DNA of 64,000 nucleotides from Artemia franciscana (Eukaryota; Arthropoda; Branchiopoda; Anostraca; Artemiidae), in the NCBI RefSeq assembly GCF_032884065.1, contig NC_088873.1:9063702-9127701 (forward strand), written 5' to 3'. Shown one piece after another: positions 45,286 through 59,873 of the stretch (position 1 is the stretch's first letter; each line of letters begins with the position of its first letter). The notes beneath the pieces were generated by a model that was given only the letters and a program-made list of their open reading frames with translations, was not told where the DNA came from and did not search any database. The translations under genes and the position numbers were made by a program.

Positions 45286-45553
45286 TCTGAGTACCTACTA
45301 AGTTACCTTTTCTGTAGAGTCCTCCCGCAGGCCACTCAGCGCGTCCTCAGGTGGTGAAATGGGAACGTCTTACAGATATGCAGGATACCTCCGTGGAGCA
45401 GGGAGGCACAGACCAAAGGGGAGCCCAGTTTCCAGGGGTCTTGAAATATAACTTGAACACCGTCACCCGGGAGACATAAATACAGGTAGAGGAGGAGGAC
45501 GGTCCCTCTGATATGCAATTGGCACGGCCTACCGGCGTGTGGACACGTCCTGC
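45286..45553 (+). repeat. GC-rich LINE-leader module, unit 2
   Basis: Copy of the unit 1 module with few changes; it reads ATATGCAATTGGC where the others have ATATGCACTTGGC. Confidence 0.75.
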
Positions 45554-45897
45554 CAGTCACAATTCACTCAAGTACTCTCATTTAGCCTACTATTGAAACT
45601 AAGCCACTTTCATTTTCACAAGATTTATTACTACTCATTATATTTTCAATAATATCCACAATTCCCAGAACAACAAAGTTTGTTTCTATCTTTTAAACTT
45701 TGAAATTAGCATTCTTGCATAAATTAATTTTTCTGTGGCCTATAACACTCAATTGAGCGAATACTGTATTAAGTTACTGAAACCAATCATTATGAAAACT
45801 TAACTGAAACAACATAATCATTTAAATGAATACTTCAATGGAATCATTTAAGTATCCAAGGTTTTGCAAACTTTGAAGTCAGGCAAATTTTACATGA

Positions 45898-48800
45898 TAT
45901 CCATGCTGATGATGATGATTTTATTAAGTGATTAAACCTTTAAAATATATTTCACTGCAAAATGTCTAAAAACTAACATTACAAAGAAAAAAACTAGAAT
46001 AAATGAAACTAATAAATGTTACAATCAAGGGCAACAATCAGGTATAAATATCGAATATTAGCACAAACCAGTCTTTAAGTTGAATACGAAAACCTCTTCG
46101 AACATTTCCTTAATACTTTATCAGAAACTACTGAGCTAGGACGAAATGGGAAATTCATTCCTAAAGAATGGAGTTCTAGTTCTATACCAAAACGTTGTAA
46201 AAATAAACAGGACAAGTAAACAGGAACTGGGTAAAAGTTTTACTTTCACCACAAATGTACTCTCTGCTTCTATCTTTTCCAGTTTTATTTAAGAAATAAT
46301 TTAACCAACAATATCCTGTTATAATTTGTGTTAGCTGGTGTGTAATGTTCATTTTAGAAGCAGCTATTAAATGGTCTTTTGTTGGAAAGAATAGTAATGG
46401 CCATGAACTAACTCCATTAGTGAAACCTTGATGCCACTTTTCATAGAGAGCAATTTTCAGTTTACGTCTATCTAAAGGAAAGAGATTTGAGCTATCATCT
46501 GAATGAACATCCAAAAAAACTGTTATAACCTCATCTATGCATAGTGACTTTATCCTGCTGGACATTGGGATGACTGGTGCAGAAGCCTCTGGCCAGTATT
46601 CTAGTCTACCCGTTTTTGCATAGCGCATAATTGTTAATTCTTTAGCTCTTAAATCTACTGGTAAAACTTCTTCTAACGCTGTTAGTCCGTCAGTTTGAGC
46701 GGTGCGGAAAGATTTTCTTATTAAAATTAGAGAAAGCCTTTGAACTGATCTTAGCAGTCGGACAATATATTTTTTGTTTAATGCTGCAATCCATACCGGG
46801 ACTGCATATAGAGCCCAAGTACATTTAGCTGCACACATCAATTTTGTAGAATATTGTTTTGCAGAATTTATCCGGTTTCTAATATGTTCCCTCCATGATA
46901 ACTTCCTGTCTAAGGTAACTCCCAAATATTTAGCTTTTTCTTTTATTTCAATTACAATACCATTAAAAACATGGTCAGGTTTAGGAAATATTCGTTTACT
47001 AGTGAAAATAACTGCTTCTGTTTTCTTTGAATCCAAAACTAATTTATTACTACTCGCCCAACGATCAAAGATTCAAAAAACCTCAGATGTTGTAAACTCT
47101 AAATCACTTTTATTCTTGCCCGAAATGGTAACAGACACATCATCAGCTTAAGCATGTATGTGAGAATTATTGGGCAACTTTAAATCTAATAAGTCACTCA
47201 AATTAATATTCCACCTCGTGGACAGGATTTCTCAATATTTAAAGAAAACTCATTATTATACGATACAACTCTGTCTGATAGATAGCTATGCAACAACTTA
47301 ACCATCCAAATTGGGCATCCGAAATCTTTTATTATTCGCAATGCCAGGGATTCAAACGTTGTCAAATGCACTTCGAATGTCAAAAAAACAGGCACAGCGG
47401 GAGAAGTTTATGTTGTTTATTTTTGTCAATATTTGTAACTAGATTATCTATAGAATCCAAAGTACTACAGCCCAAACTGGTTTCTCGAGATCCAGTGCTT
47501 TAAGCACAAGTCATTAAGCTTATACATGATCAAACCTTCAAAGAATTTCTCTGCATTTAATAACAAGCTAATTGGGCGTAAAAACTGGGGACCATCATTT
47601 TTATTCTTACCGCTCTTTAGAATTAATATGACATTCGCCTTTTTTTCAGGCTGACGGGAAATACCGGAGTGTTATGCATGCGTTTGAATTTTTAATAGTG
47701 ATGGTGTTATAACATCTATAGTCTTTTTCAAAATTAGGCTAACAGTACAGTTTGGACCGGAGGCTTTTATAGGACGCATGCTATTAATCGTTTCGCTTAA
47801 TTCTTCTTCCGTGATGGTAATTTTATTACTGTCCTCTGTTGTCAAGATGTCTGTAACTACGCTTCTTAGTTTAATGTGATATTAAGCCTCACTACTTATA
47901 TCATCGTAAAGTACTTCACCTGCCTCTTTAGTTGACGTTGTTATTGAACCATCATGCTTAGTGACATGAATAGGCCTGATCGGTGGTTTATTTGATTTTA
48001 TTATTTCATGAATAGGATTCCAAGGGTCCGATGTTCCTCTGTTCTCACAAAATTTCCTCCAGTCATCCTGTTTTGCTTTTTAAATTTATTTCTTATAACT
48101 ATTTGTTGCGTACTACATGTTGTGGTCACTTTCCCATGTTCTTAATATTTTATGAATTCGTAAGGCATGTCTATAAGCTTTCCGTTTTGCAGATTAACCT
48201 GGATTCCATCATCTTACATATTTTTTAGAATTAGGACCATGTTTTCGTGTTGATATTGATTCTAACATTGCTTGTGTTGTTAAATCCACAAAATTATCTA
48301 CAGCTAAATCAACTTCATTTTTATTAAAAGCGGCAAAGAATATACACTATCTATTCTATTCAAGATAACTGAACTAAATTTATCCCAATTTGCCTTCCTG
48401 TAATCAAATTTACAATCATTAATATTATAGCAAATATCACAACCTATTTCAAACTTTAGTTAAAACAAAACATATGAGTGACCAGACATTGATACATGAT
48501 CAGAAAGGAGGTCCCAATCTTCAACAAATGATAATAAGGAAGCACTAACAGCGGTAACATCGGGACTTGTGTTGCCACTTATGCCATGTGTACTTTTATT
48601 GGGGTCATTTAGCACTACTACGTTTTTACTAGCTTAAACAAAATCCTCTAATTCTTTACCACGAATGTCTGTAGCAGTTCTTTGGGACCATAATGGGCTT
48701 CTACCATTAAAATCACCACCTATAACTGAGCGAGATATATTTTTCACATTGTCTCAGATATTCAAATGGTAAGCTAAAGAACTCACTAATAGATTGCACT

Positions 48801-49868
48801 ATAAAGAAGTCACTGTAATTGTTCTACGCTTGAGGCAGAGAGACAAAATAACCAACTCATTTCTAGAATCTTCATGATGAATCTCAGCTTTTATTCCACT
48901 CTTAACTAACATAGCTGCACTATGAAACCTCTTATCAGGATCAAATATAGAAAAAACTATTGTAATTTGATGGTATGCACGAAATTTTTCTAAATTTACT
49001 CACATAGGGTTCTTGTAGAAGAACTTCATCAGGTTTATAATCATCTAGGGTCTTTTCTAATATTACCGTTGCACTATAAGAATGTTGCAAGTTGACATGA
49101 AGGAACTTTAGACCACTCTTTGAATCCCAATTATTCATAAGAATATTCAATAGGACTTTGCATTAAATCCTTTATTTTTCTTGCTGTAGGGCATTTATTT
49201 ATGTCACACGAAGTATGTCTAGTTCCTGTAAGTTATTTTGACTGACATGGTCGGCAGGAGGGTCGAGAAGATGTACACGACACATATTCATGTTCTCCAG
49301 TGCAATACAGACAAATGGTAACTCTTTTGCAGTCACTGGTCTTGTGTTCGTACAACTAGCATTTGTTACATGTTAACAGGTAGATATAATCTTCACATTC
49401 AAGAAACATGAACCCTATTTTCAGACCACGGTGGTCTTTAATATATTTACGCATTTTTGAGGAGACTTCAACTACAGCATGGGTTTTATTTTCTCCGATC
49501 TGAATAATTGTGACTATTTTGAATGCTTCTCCTTTAACTGCTAGTTCTGACACATCTAAATTGTGATTCAAAAGAGATTCTTGTAGGTGTTCTTTTTCAT
49601 TTGTCCAGGGGATGTTTTTAAAAATCATTCTGGGATTTCTTTTGGTTGAGTGTTTAAGGGTATATTTGTCAATACTGATTTTTCACTAAAAATTGTGACT
49701 GCGTTTTGTACACCTTGAGATGGCAGTTCATATATTATTTTTCCATTTCTTCCAGAAGTAGCATTTTTGACAGATATTTGTATTGTATAATCGAAAATTG
49801 TATAACCGAAGAAATGCTTGGATAAACCAATTGTATTATTGTATAGGAATTGTCTGGTACTCAAGATA
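45898..49868 (-). mobile_element. R1/I-like LINE, dead copy in unit 2
   Basis: Same layout as in unit 1. The C-terminal frame 46,182-47,036 is continuous for 284 codons here because the frame change seen in unit 1 near 38,860 is absent. ORF1 has a longer open piece (49,356-49,628). The TAA in the HA-stop-ADD catalytic box is shared with every other unit. Confidence 0.85.
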
Positions 49869-50969
49869 TGATTATTTTCCGAACGGGTACAGTACGTTTA
49901 GAGTGTACCTTTGCTGAACGATTGGAGGAGAGTATAGAATTAATATCGCTAAATCCATTTGAAATATATTGGAAAATTACTCTTGGTGGTGGTATTCTAC
50001 TAGACTTGGCACCGAGAACACAAATCAATGTATTCCATTTGGATCCGTACATGTCCAAACACAAATCCTATTGCATACCCTCGGATTTCCTCGACTATAT
50101 TCAAACAATTAACAATACCCCTATCATTGTTAATAGTAGTCCATCAACAGTAAAGATAAGACTTTGGTTATGCATATTTCAAACTGCGAGGAATGCTGAA
50201 TTTCTTATCATCTTGACCTACTGTTTGCTTTCTACATACCTCACATACAAATTTTCTTGAGCAAAGTTGATAAGTTATTATTCAAAATAGGATGTGAGTA
50301 CAAGCTGTATCAACCAAATGATTTTATCAACTATTTGAAAATTGTATAACCAAAGAAATGTTTGCAAAACACATGGTATCGTTGTATAGGATTTGTCTGT
50401 TATTTTTGTAAACAATAGTAAAGTAAGAAGTTAAAACATGAAATAAACGAAGAATATCTCATAAGCAAGACTCCTTCCCCCACGTAATTATCCATTCTGT
50501 ACGCTAAAGTTAGACCACTGTAAGAGTGAAAGCTCTTGACAAAGTAGCAATAAAATCAAATTTTTATTTTTGAAAATACTTCGAGAATGAGAATTAATTG
50601 TATCTAACTTAAATAATAAAATTTCTAGTACAAATGATATGAAATTTAGTAAGTGAATGAAATACTTGGAACAACCAAACTGACGAAATGTGTCATGGTC
50701 TAAAATGCCTTAAAGAGAAGCTCTAATGAAATATTAAAGCAAAGTTAAAGTATCTAGAGTAAACAGTGGAGAGACAAGTGAGCATCAGCCTCTTCAAATA
50801 TAGATAATTTATGTAAGCTTGCTGTTTGAACGTCAATATTTATTTTCATTTGAAAAAAAACTGGATTTTCAAATCCAATTTCTCAATTATACACATATCT
50901 GTCAAAATTCAAACATACTTTTTGTTGTTGAAGCTAAAATTTTCAATTTTGTTGGGCAAATGGTAACAA

Positions 50970-51455
50970 ATTCTTTGCTCTGAACGATGGAGAGTGAATT
51001 AAGGGACTATATAGCGACTCTGTCAGCACCATCAGTTAATGGAAACATCATAAACTTTCCAAACACTATCAGAATCAGCAATTATAGTACATTATAAACC
51101 ATTTAATGTGGTTTTTGCATTTAATTTGGTTTGAATTTGGACGACCAAAATTCAGCCACTTTTTTGCAAATTTCAGCCAAACTGTTTTTTTTTATTTTGC
51201 TTTTTTTAATTCTTTGCTCTGAACGATGGAAAGTGAATTAAGGGACTATATAGCGACTCTGTCAGTACCATCAGTTGATGGAAACATCATAAACTGTCCA
51301 AAAACTATCAGAATCAGCAATTATAGTATATTATAAACCATTTAATGTGGTTTTTGCATTTAATTTGGTTTGATTATGGACGACCAAAATTCAGCCACTT
51401 TATTGCAAATTTCAGCCAAACTGTTTTTTTGTTTTTTTTTATTTTGCTCTTTATT
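50970..51455. repeat. 240-bp direct duplication in unit 2, longer second copy
   Basis: As in unit 1, but the second copy keeps the AGCCACTTTATTGCAAATTT end, so this is the fuller version. Confidence 0.85.
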
Positions 51456-51759
51456 TTTTTCTAGCAAAGTAAAGTTCTCTCTCTCTCTCTATAATTAGAT
51501 TTGTGTCAAAGATTTCCACTTAGTTGTTGAACAATTAATGAACAATGTATTGCATAAACACGACTGTATACACTTCGTGGTTCAACGCAACACTATAACG
51601 ATTAAGACATCTGATTTTCAAGTTTTCAATGTCTAGAATTTACATACTTGTAAAATTCGTTCTGTTTATTGTCAAACCAATACAAATTAGAGACGGGTGA
51701 AAACATACTTGTAAAATTCTCTCCGTTAATTGTCACACCAGTAAAATTTAGAGATGGCT

Positions 51760-52204
51760 TAAAACGTGCAATTGATGGATGAGAACTACTGCTTGCACAC
51801 TCATAAACTCAACAGGCTTTACGATGAACATGTTCCAAGTCAGAAAAGAAGCAATCATCACCTTCTATCAGCGAGCCTGTCACGTTTAAAAAAAATTTTG
51901 AGGTGTAATATTGTGGAGAATGTTACAGCGTCTAGTGCATCACACTTCACTGCAGTAATGACCAGACAAGATCTTGGTATTTCAGCATTCGTTAAAGCTG
52001 GAAATGATCATATTATATTTGCACATTGTATGATTTACCGAGGGGCACTTGTTGTTAAAAAATTGCACCAGAATTACACACTGTTTTTTGATGCAGTCAA
52101 AATCATTAACTTTATTAAAAGTCGAGCATTTAATAGTCGATTGTTTAAAAATTAGTGCATTGATATGGATTCGGATTATACAAGTTTATTGCTACATGCT
52201 GAAG
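51760..52204 (+). pseudogene. hAT transposase fragment, unit 2
   Basis: The longest open version: 129 codons through HCMIYRGALVVKKL and NFIKSRAFNSRLFKN. Units 1 and 3 carry a TGA after MIH, where this copy reads MIYRGA. Homology again ends at LLLHAEV, at the unit boundary. Confidence 0.8.
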
Positions 52205-53005
52205 TTTTTGCTGCATGTGAGACACGTACTGGTACGATGTTTACTCTTATTCCGCATCTAGAACTGATGTGGAACTGAGAACTAATGTTTTTACTTATTC
52301 TTACATCAGTGAATAATAATAAAATAAGCAGAAATACCAAGACTAATAATAATAACTGATGAATTTAATATAGCCGTTAATACTAATGATTTGCAGAAGC
52401 CTCAATAATTTCGAAACTCTGCATTAGAATTCATAGATGATCACTTCATGTGAATATTTTCCCATTAGGATATTCTGAGTGAGACTGATGAATGAAGAAA
52501 TTAAATGCCGAGTAAAGATAGGGTTTTAAATTTGGAGGGGGAATATATAGAATGTACCAGAAAAGTTGTCCAATGTATAAAAAAAAATGCAAGATAGAGT
52601 TCCTAAATTAAGATGCACGAAGTTCCAAGGCATCAGTACTGCATGTTGACACCTTTGAACTTAGAAAAGGGGAGGTCCCCCTACCTGAATGTAATGAGTC
52701 AAGAAATTAGTTCCACAGATCAATAAAGCTTCAATAAGTAATAAAAAACATACCACTTATTCCCTGAATTCAAGGGAATTCAAAGAAATTAGGTTACGCA
52801 CAGTTACAAATTCTTTAGTTACCTTATTTTTAAAATAACCACAAAAGGTAATTCTCACCACAACTTTGAAATTTATACAAAATACCAGCCTTGTGTTGCC
52901 ATAACTGTAGAGCTTTAGTTGCAACAAAAAGTGAATTATAGGCCAGGCCTAGACAATGACCAAATCACAACCTATGGTTAATTCACAGGTGCTAAATGCA
53001 AACCT

Positions 53006-53273
53006 TCTGAGTACCTACTAAGTTACCTTTTCTGTAGAGTCCTCCCGCAGGCCACTCAGCGCGTCCTCAGGTGGTGAAATGGGAACGTCTTACAGATATG
53101 CAGGATACCTCCGTGGAGCAGGGAGGCACAGACCAAAGGGGAGCCCAGTTTCCAGGGGTCTTGAAATATAACTTGAACACCGTCACCCGGGAGACATAAA
53201 TACAGGTAGAGGAGGAGGACGGTCCCTCTGATATGCACTTGGCACGGCCTACCGGCGTGTGGACACGTCCTGC
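53006..53273 (+). repeat. GC-rich LINE-leader module, unit 3
   Basis: Almost identical to the unit 1 module, including ATATGCACTTGGC. Confidence 0.75.
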
Positions 53274-53619
53274 CAGTCACAATTCACTCAAGTACTCTCA
53301 TTTAGCCTACTATTGAAACTAAGCCACTTTCATTTTCACAAGATTTATTACTACTCATTATATTTTCAATAATATCCACAATTCCCAGAACAACAAAGTT
53401 TGTTTCTATCTTTTAAACTTTGAAATTAGCATTCTTGCATAAATTAATTTTTCTGTGGCCTATAACACTCAATTGAGCGAATACTGTATTAAGTTACTGA
53501 AACCAATCATTATGAAAACTTAACTGAAACAACATAATCATTTAAATGAATACTTCAATGGAATCATTTAAGTATCCAAGGTTTTGCAAACTTTGAAGTC
53601 AGGCAAATTTTACATGATA

Positions 53620-56600
53620 TCCATGCTGATGATGATGATTTTATTAAGTGATTAAACCTTTAAAATATATTTCACTGCAAAATGTCTAAAAACTAACATT
53701 ACAAAGAAAAAAAACTAGAATAAATGAAACTAATAAATGTTACAATCAAGGGCAACAATCAGGTATAAATATCGAATATTAGCACAAACCAGTCTTTAAG
53801 TTGAATACGAAAACCTCTTCGAACATTTCCTTAATACTTTATCAGAAACTACTGAGCTAGGACGAAATGGGAAATTCATTCCTAAAGAATGGAGTTCTAG
53901 TTCTATACCAAAACGTTGTAAAAATAAACAGGACAAGTAAACAGGAACTGGGTAAAAGTTTTACTTTCACCACAAATGTACTCTCTGCTTCTATCTTTTC
54001 CAGTTTTATTTAAGAAATAATTTAACCAACAATATCCTGTTATAATTTGTGTTAGCTGGTGTGTAATGTTCATTTTAGAAGCAGCTATTAAATGGTCTTT
54101 TGTTGGAAAGAATAGTAATGGCCATGAACTAACTCCATTAGTGAAACCTTGATGCCACTTTTCATAGAGAGCAATTTTCAGTTTACGTCTATCTAAAGGA
54201 AAGAGATTTGAGCTATCATCTGAATGAACATCCAAAAAAACTGTTATAACCTCATCTATGCATAGTGACTTTATCCTGCTGGACATTGGGATGACTGGTG
54301 CAGAAGCCTCTGGCCAGTATTCTAGTCTACCCGTTTTTGCATAGCGCATAATTGTTAATTCTTTAGCTCTTAAATCTACTGGTAAAACTTCTTCTAACGC
54401 TGTTAGTCCGTCAGTTTGAGCGGTGCGGAAAGATTTTCTTATTAAAATTAGAGAAAGCCTTTGAACTGATCTTAGCAGTCGGACAATATATTTTTTGTTT
54501 AATGCTGCAATCCATACCGGGACTGCATATAGAGCCCAAGTACATTTAGCTGCACACATCAATTTTGTAGAATATTGTTTTGCAGAATTTATCCGGTTTC
54601 TAATATGTTCCCTCCATGATAACTTCCTGTCTAAGGTAACTCCCAAATATTTAGCTTTTTCTTTTATTTCAATTACAATACCATTAAAAACATGGTCAGG
54701 TTTAGGAAATATTCGTTTACTAGTGAAAATAACTGCTTCTGTTTTCTTTGAATCCAAAACTAATTTATTACTACTCGCCCAACGATCAAAGATTCAAAAA
54801 ACCTCAGATGTTGTAAACTCTAAATCACTTTTATTCTTGCCCGAAATGGTAACAGACACATCATCAGCTTAAGCATGTATGTGAGAATTATTGGGCAACT
54901 TTAAATCTAATAAGTCACTCAAATTAATATTCCACCTCGTGGACAGGATTTCTCAATATTTAAAGAAAACTCATTATTATACGATACAACTCTGTCTGAT
55001 AGATAGCTATGCAACAACTTAACCATCCAAATTGGGCATCCGAAATCTTTTATTATTCGCAATGCCAGGGATTCAAACGTTGTCAAATGCACTTCGAATG
55101 TCAAAAAAACAGGCACAGCGGGAGAAGTTTATGTTGTTTATTTTTGTCAATATTTGTAACTAGATTATCTATAGAATCCAAAGTACTACAGCCCAAACTG
55201 GTTTCTCGAGATCCAGTGCTTTAAGCACAAGTCATTAAGCTTATACATGATCAAACCTTCAAAGAATTTCTCTGCATTTAATAACAAGCTAATTGGGCGT
55301 AAAAACTGGGGACCATCATTTTTATTCTTACCGCTCTTTAGAATTAATATGACATTCGCCTTTTTTTCAGGCTGACGGGAAATACCGGAGTGTTATGCAT
55401 GCGTTTGAATTTTTAATAGTGATGGTGTTATAACATCTATAGTCTTTTTCAAAATTAGGCTAACAATACAGTTTGGACCGGAGGCTTTTATAGGACGCAT
55501 GCTATTAATCGTTTCGCTTAATTCTTCTTCCGTGATGGTAATTTTATTACTGTCCTCTGTTGTCAAGATGTCTGTAACTACGCTTCTTAGTTTAATGTGA
55601 TATTAAGCCTCACTACTTATATCATCGTAAAGTACTTCACCTGCCTCTTTAGTTGACGTTGTTATTGAACCATCATGCTTAGTGACATGAATAGGCCTGA
55701 TCGGTGGTTTATTTGATTTTATTATTTCATGAATAGGATTCCAAGGGTCCGATGTTCCTCTGTTCTCACAAAATTTCCTCCAGTCATCCTGTTTTGCTTT
55801 TTAAATTTATTTCTTATAACTATTTGTTGCGTACTACATGTTGTGGTCACTTTCCCATGTTCTTAATATTTTATGAATTCGTAAGGCATGTCTATAAGCT
55901 TTCCGTTTTGCAGATTAACCTGGATTCCATCATCTTACATATTTTTTAGAATTAGGACCATGTTTTCGTGTTGATATTGATTCTAACATTGCTTGTGTTG
56001 TTAAATCCACAAAATTATCTACAGCTAAATCAACTTCATTTTTATTAAAAGCGGCAAAGAATATACACTATCTATTCTATTCAAGATAACTGAACTAAAT
56101 TTATCCCAATTTGCCTTCCTGTAATCAAATTTACAATCATTAATATTATAGCAAATATCACAACCTATTTCAAACTTTAGTTAAAACAAAACATATGAGT
56201 GACCAGACATTGATACATGATCAGAAAGGAGGTCCCAATCTTCAACAAATGATAATAAGGAAGCACTAACAGCGGTAACATCGGGACTTGTGTTGCCACT
56301 TATGCCATGTGTACTTTTATTGGGGTCATTTAGCACTACTACGTTTTTACTAGCTTAAACAAAATCCTCTAATTCTTTACCACGAATGTCTGTAGCAGTT
56401 CTTTGGGACCATAATGGGCTTCTACCATTAAAATCACCACCTATAACTGAGCGAGATATATTTTTCACATTGTCTCAGATATTCAAATGGTAAGCTAAAG
56501 AACTCACTAATAGATTGCACTATAAAGAAGTCACTGTAATTGTTCTACGCTTGAGGCAGAGAGACAAAATAACCAACTCATTTCTAGAATCTTCATGATG

Positions 56601-57589
56601 AATCTCAGCTTTTATTCCACTCTTAACTAACATAGCTGCACTATGAAACCTCTTATCAGGATCAAATATAGAAAAAACTATTGTAATTTGATGGTATGCA
56701 CGAAATTTTTCTAAATTTACTCACATAGGGTTCTTGTAGAAGAACTTCATCAGGTTTATAATCATCTAGGGTCTTTTCTAATATTACCGTTGCACTATAA
56801 GAATGTTGCAAGTTGACATGAAGGAACTTTAGACCACTCTTTGAATCCCAATTATTCATAAGAATATTCAATAGGACTTTGCATTAAATCCTTTATTTTT
56901 CTTGCTGTAGGGCATTTATTTATGTCACACGAAGTATGTCTAGTTCCTGTAAGTTATTTTGACTGACATGGTCGGCAGGAGGGTCGAAAAGATATACACG
57001 ACACATATTCATGTTCTCCAGTGCAATACGGACAAATGGTAACTCTTTTGCAGTCACTGGTCTTGTGTTCGTACAACTAGCATTTGTTACATCTTAACAG
57101 GTAGATATAATCTTCACATTGAAGAAACATGAACCCTATTTTCAGACCACGGTGGTCTTTAATATATTTACGCATTTTTGAGGAGACTTCAACTACAGCA
57201 TGGGTTTTATTTTCTCCGATCTGAATAATTGTGACTATTTTGAATGCTTCTCCTTTAACTGCTAGTTCTGACACATCTAAATTGTGATTCAAAAGAGATT
57301 CTTGTAGGTGTTCTTTTTCATTTGTCCAGGGGATGTTTTTAAAAATCATTCTGGGATTTCTTTTGGTTGAGTGTTTAAGGGTATATTTGTCAATACTGAT
57401 TTTTCACTAAAAATTGTGACTGCGTTTTGTACACCTTGAGATGGCAGTTCATATATTATTTTTCCATTTCTTCCAGAAGTAGCATTTTTGACAGATATTT
57501 GTATTGTATAATCGAAAATTGTATAACCGAAGAAATGCTTGGATAAACCAATTGTATTATTGTATAGGAATTGTCTGGTACTCAAGATA
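53620..57589 (-). mobile_element. R1/I-like LINE, dead copy in unit 3
   Basis: Same layout and shared stops as unit 2, including the TAA in the catalytic box. The 284-codon C-terminal frame is at 53,903-54,757 and ORF1 pieces at 57,077-57,585. Confidence 0.85.
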
Positions 57590-58689
57590 TGATTATTTTC
57601 CGAACGGGTACAGTACGTTTAGAGTGTACCTTTGCTGAACGATTGGAGGAGAGTATAGAATTAATATCGCTAAATCCATTTGAAATATATTGGAAAATTA
57701 CTCTTGGTGGTGGTATTCTACTAGACTTGGCACCGAGAACACAAATCAATGTATTCCATTTGGATCCGTACATGTCCAAACACAAATCCTATTGCATACC
57801 CTCGGATTTCCTCGACTATATTCAAACAATTAACAATACCCCTATCATTGTTAATAGTAGTCCATCAACAGTAAAGATAAGACTTTGGTTATGCATATTT
57901 CAAACTGCGAGGAATGCTGAATTTCTTATCATCTTGACCTACTGTTTGCTTTCTACATACCTCACATACAAATTTTCTTGAGCAAAGTTGATAAGTTATT
58001 ATTCAAAATAGGATGTGAGTACAAGCTGTATCAACCAAATGATTTTATCAACTATTTGAAAATTGTATAACCAAAGAAATGTTTGCAAAACACATGGTAT
58101 CGTTGTATAGGATTTGTCTGTTATTTTTGTAAACAATAGTAAAGTAAGAAGTTAAAACATGAAATAAACGAAGAATATCTCATAAGCAAGACTCCTTCCC
58201 CCACGTAATTATCCATTCTGTACGCTAAAGTTAGACCACTGTAAGAGTGAAAGCTCTTGACAAAGTAGCAATAAAATCAAATTTTTATTTTTGAAAATAC
58301 TTCGAGAATGAGAATTAATTGTATCTAACTTAAATAATAAAATTTTTAGTACAAATGATATGAAATTTAGTAAGTGGATGAAATACTTGGAACAACCAAA
58401 CTGACGAAATGTGTCATGGTCTAAAATGCCTTAAAGAGAAGCTCTAATGAAATATTAAAGCAAAGTTAAAGTATCTAGAGTAAACAGTGGAGAGACAAGT
58501 GAGCATCAGCCTCTTCAAATATAGATAATTTATGTAAGCTTGCTGTTTGAACGTCAATATTTATTTTCATTTGAAAAAAAACTGGATTTTCAAATCCAAT
58601 TTCTCAATTATACACATATCTGTCAAAATTCAAACATACTTTTTGTTGTTGAAGCTAAAATTTTCAATGTTGTTGGGCAAATGGTAACA

Positions 58690-59135
58690 AATTCTTTGCT
58701 CTGAACGATGGAGAGTGAATTAAGGGACTATATAGCGACTCTGTCAGCACCATCAGTTAATGGAAACATCATAAACTTTCCAAACACTATCAGAATCAGC
58801 AATTATAGTACATTATAAACCATTTAATGTGGTTTTTGCATTTAATTTGGTTTGAATTTGGACGACCAAAATTCAGCCACTTTTTTGCAAATTTCAGCCA
58901 AACTGTTTTTTTTTTGTTATTTTGCTTTTTTTAATTCTTTGCTCTGAACGATGGAAAGTGAATTAAGGGACTATATAGCGACTCTGTCAGTACCATCAGT
59001 TGATGGAAACATCATAAACTGTCCAAAAACTATCAGAATCAGCAATTATAGTATATTATAAACCATTTAATGTGGTTTTTGCATTTAATTTGGTTTGATT
59101 ATGGACGACCAAAATTCATTATTTTTTTTTCTAGC
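58690..59135. repeat. 240-bp direct duplication in unit 3
   Basis: Same two copies as in unit 1, with a slightly longer T run between them. Confidence 0.85.
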
Positions 59136-59430
59136 AAAGTAAAGTTCTCTCTCTCTCTCTATAATTAGATTTGTGTCAAAGATTTCCACTTAGTTGCTGA
59201 ACAATTAATGAACAATGTATTGCATAAACACGACGGTATACACTTCGTGGTTCAACGCAACACTATAACGATTAAGACATCTGACTTTCAAGTTTTCAAT
59301 GTCTAGAATTTACATACTTGTAAAATTCGTTCTGTTTATTGTCAAACCAATACAAATTAGAGACGGGTTAAAACATACTTGTAAAATTCTCTCCGTTAAT
59401 TGTCAAACCAGTAAAATTTAGAGATGGCTT

Positions 59431-59873
59431 AAAACGTGCAATTGATGGATGAGAACTACTGCTTGCACACTCATAAACTCAACAGGCTTTACGATGAACA
59501 TGTTCCAAGTCAGAAAAGAAGCAATCATCACCTTCTATCAGCGAGCCTGTCACGTTTAAAAAAATTTTGAGGTGTAATATTGTGGAGAATGTTACAGCGT
59601 CTAGTGCATCACACTTCACAGCAGTAATGACCGGACAAGATCTTGGTATTTCAGCATTCGTTAAAGCTGGAAATGATCATATTATATTTACACATTGTAT
59701 GATTCACTGAGGGGCACTTGTTGTTAAAAAATTGCACCAGAATTACACACTGTTTTTTGATGCAGTCAAAATCATTAACTTTATTAAAAGTCGAGCATTT
59801 AATAGTCGATTGTTTAAAAATTAGCGCATTGATATGGATTCGGATTTTACAAGTTTATTGCTACATGCTGAAG
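59431..59873 (+). pseudogene. hAT transposase fragment, unit 3
   Basis: As in unit 1, with the TGA after MIH and one A fewer in the A run near 59,560, which shifts the frame. It ends at the boundary with unit 4. Confidence 0.78.

Larger units (their letters stand above)
44485..52204. repeat. Macrosatellite unit 2 (7,720 bp)
   Basis: Same content and order as unit 1, with an extra ~55 bp near 51,390-51,450 (a second CAGCCACTTTATTGCAAATT stretch). It shares with unit 3, against units 1 and 4, CAGTTACAAATTC (one T fewer), AAAATAACCAC, ACTGTATTAAG and AACATAATCATTT. The AT-rich spacers correspond to those described in unit 1. Confidence 0.93.
52205..59873. repeat. Macrosatellite unit 3 (7,669 bp)
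   Basis: Full unit. Its first part shares the unit 2 variants listed there. Its 240-bp duplication lacks the extra 55 bp, like unit 1, so its right half resembles unit 1 at that site. Content and spacers are as in unit 1. Confidence 0.93.
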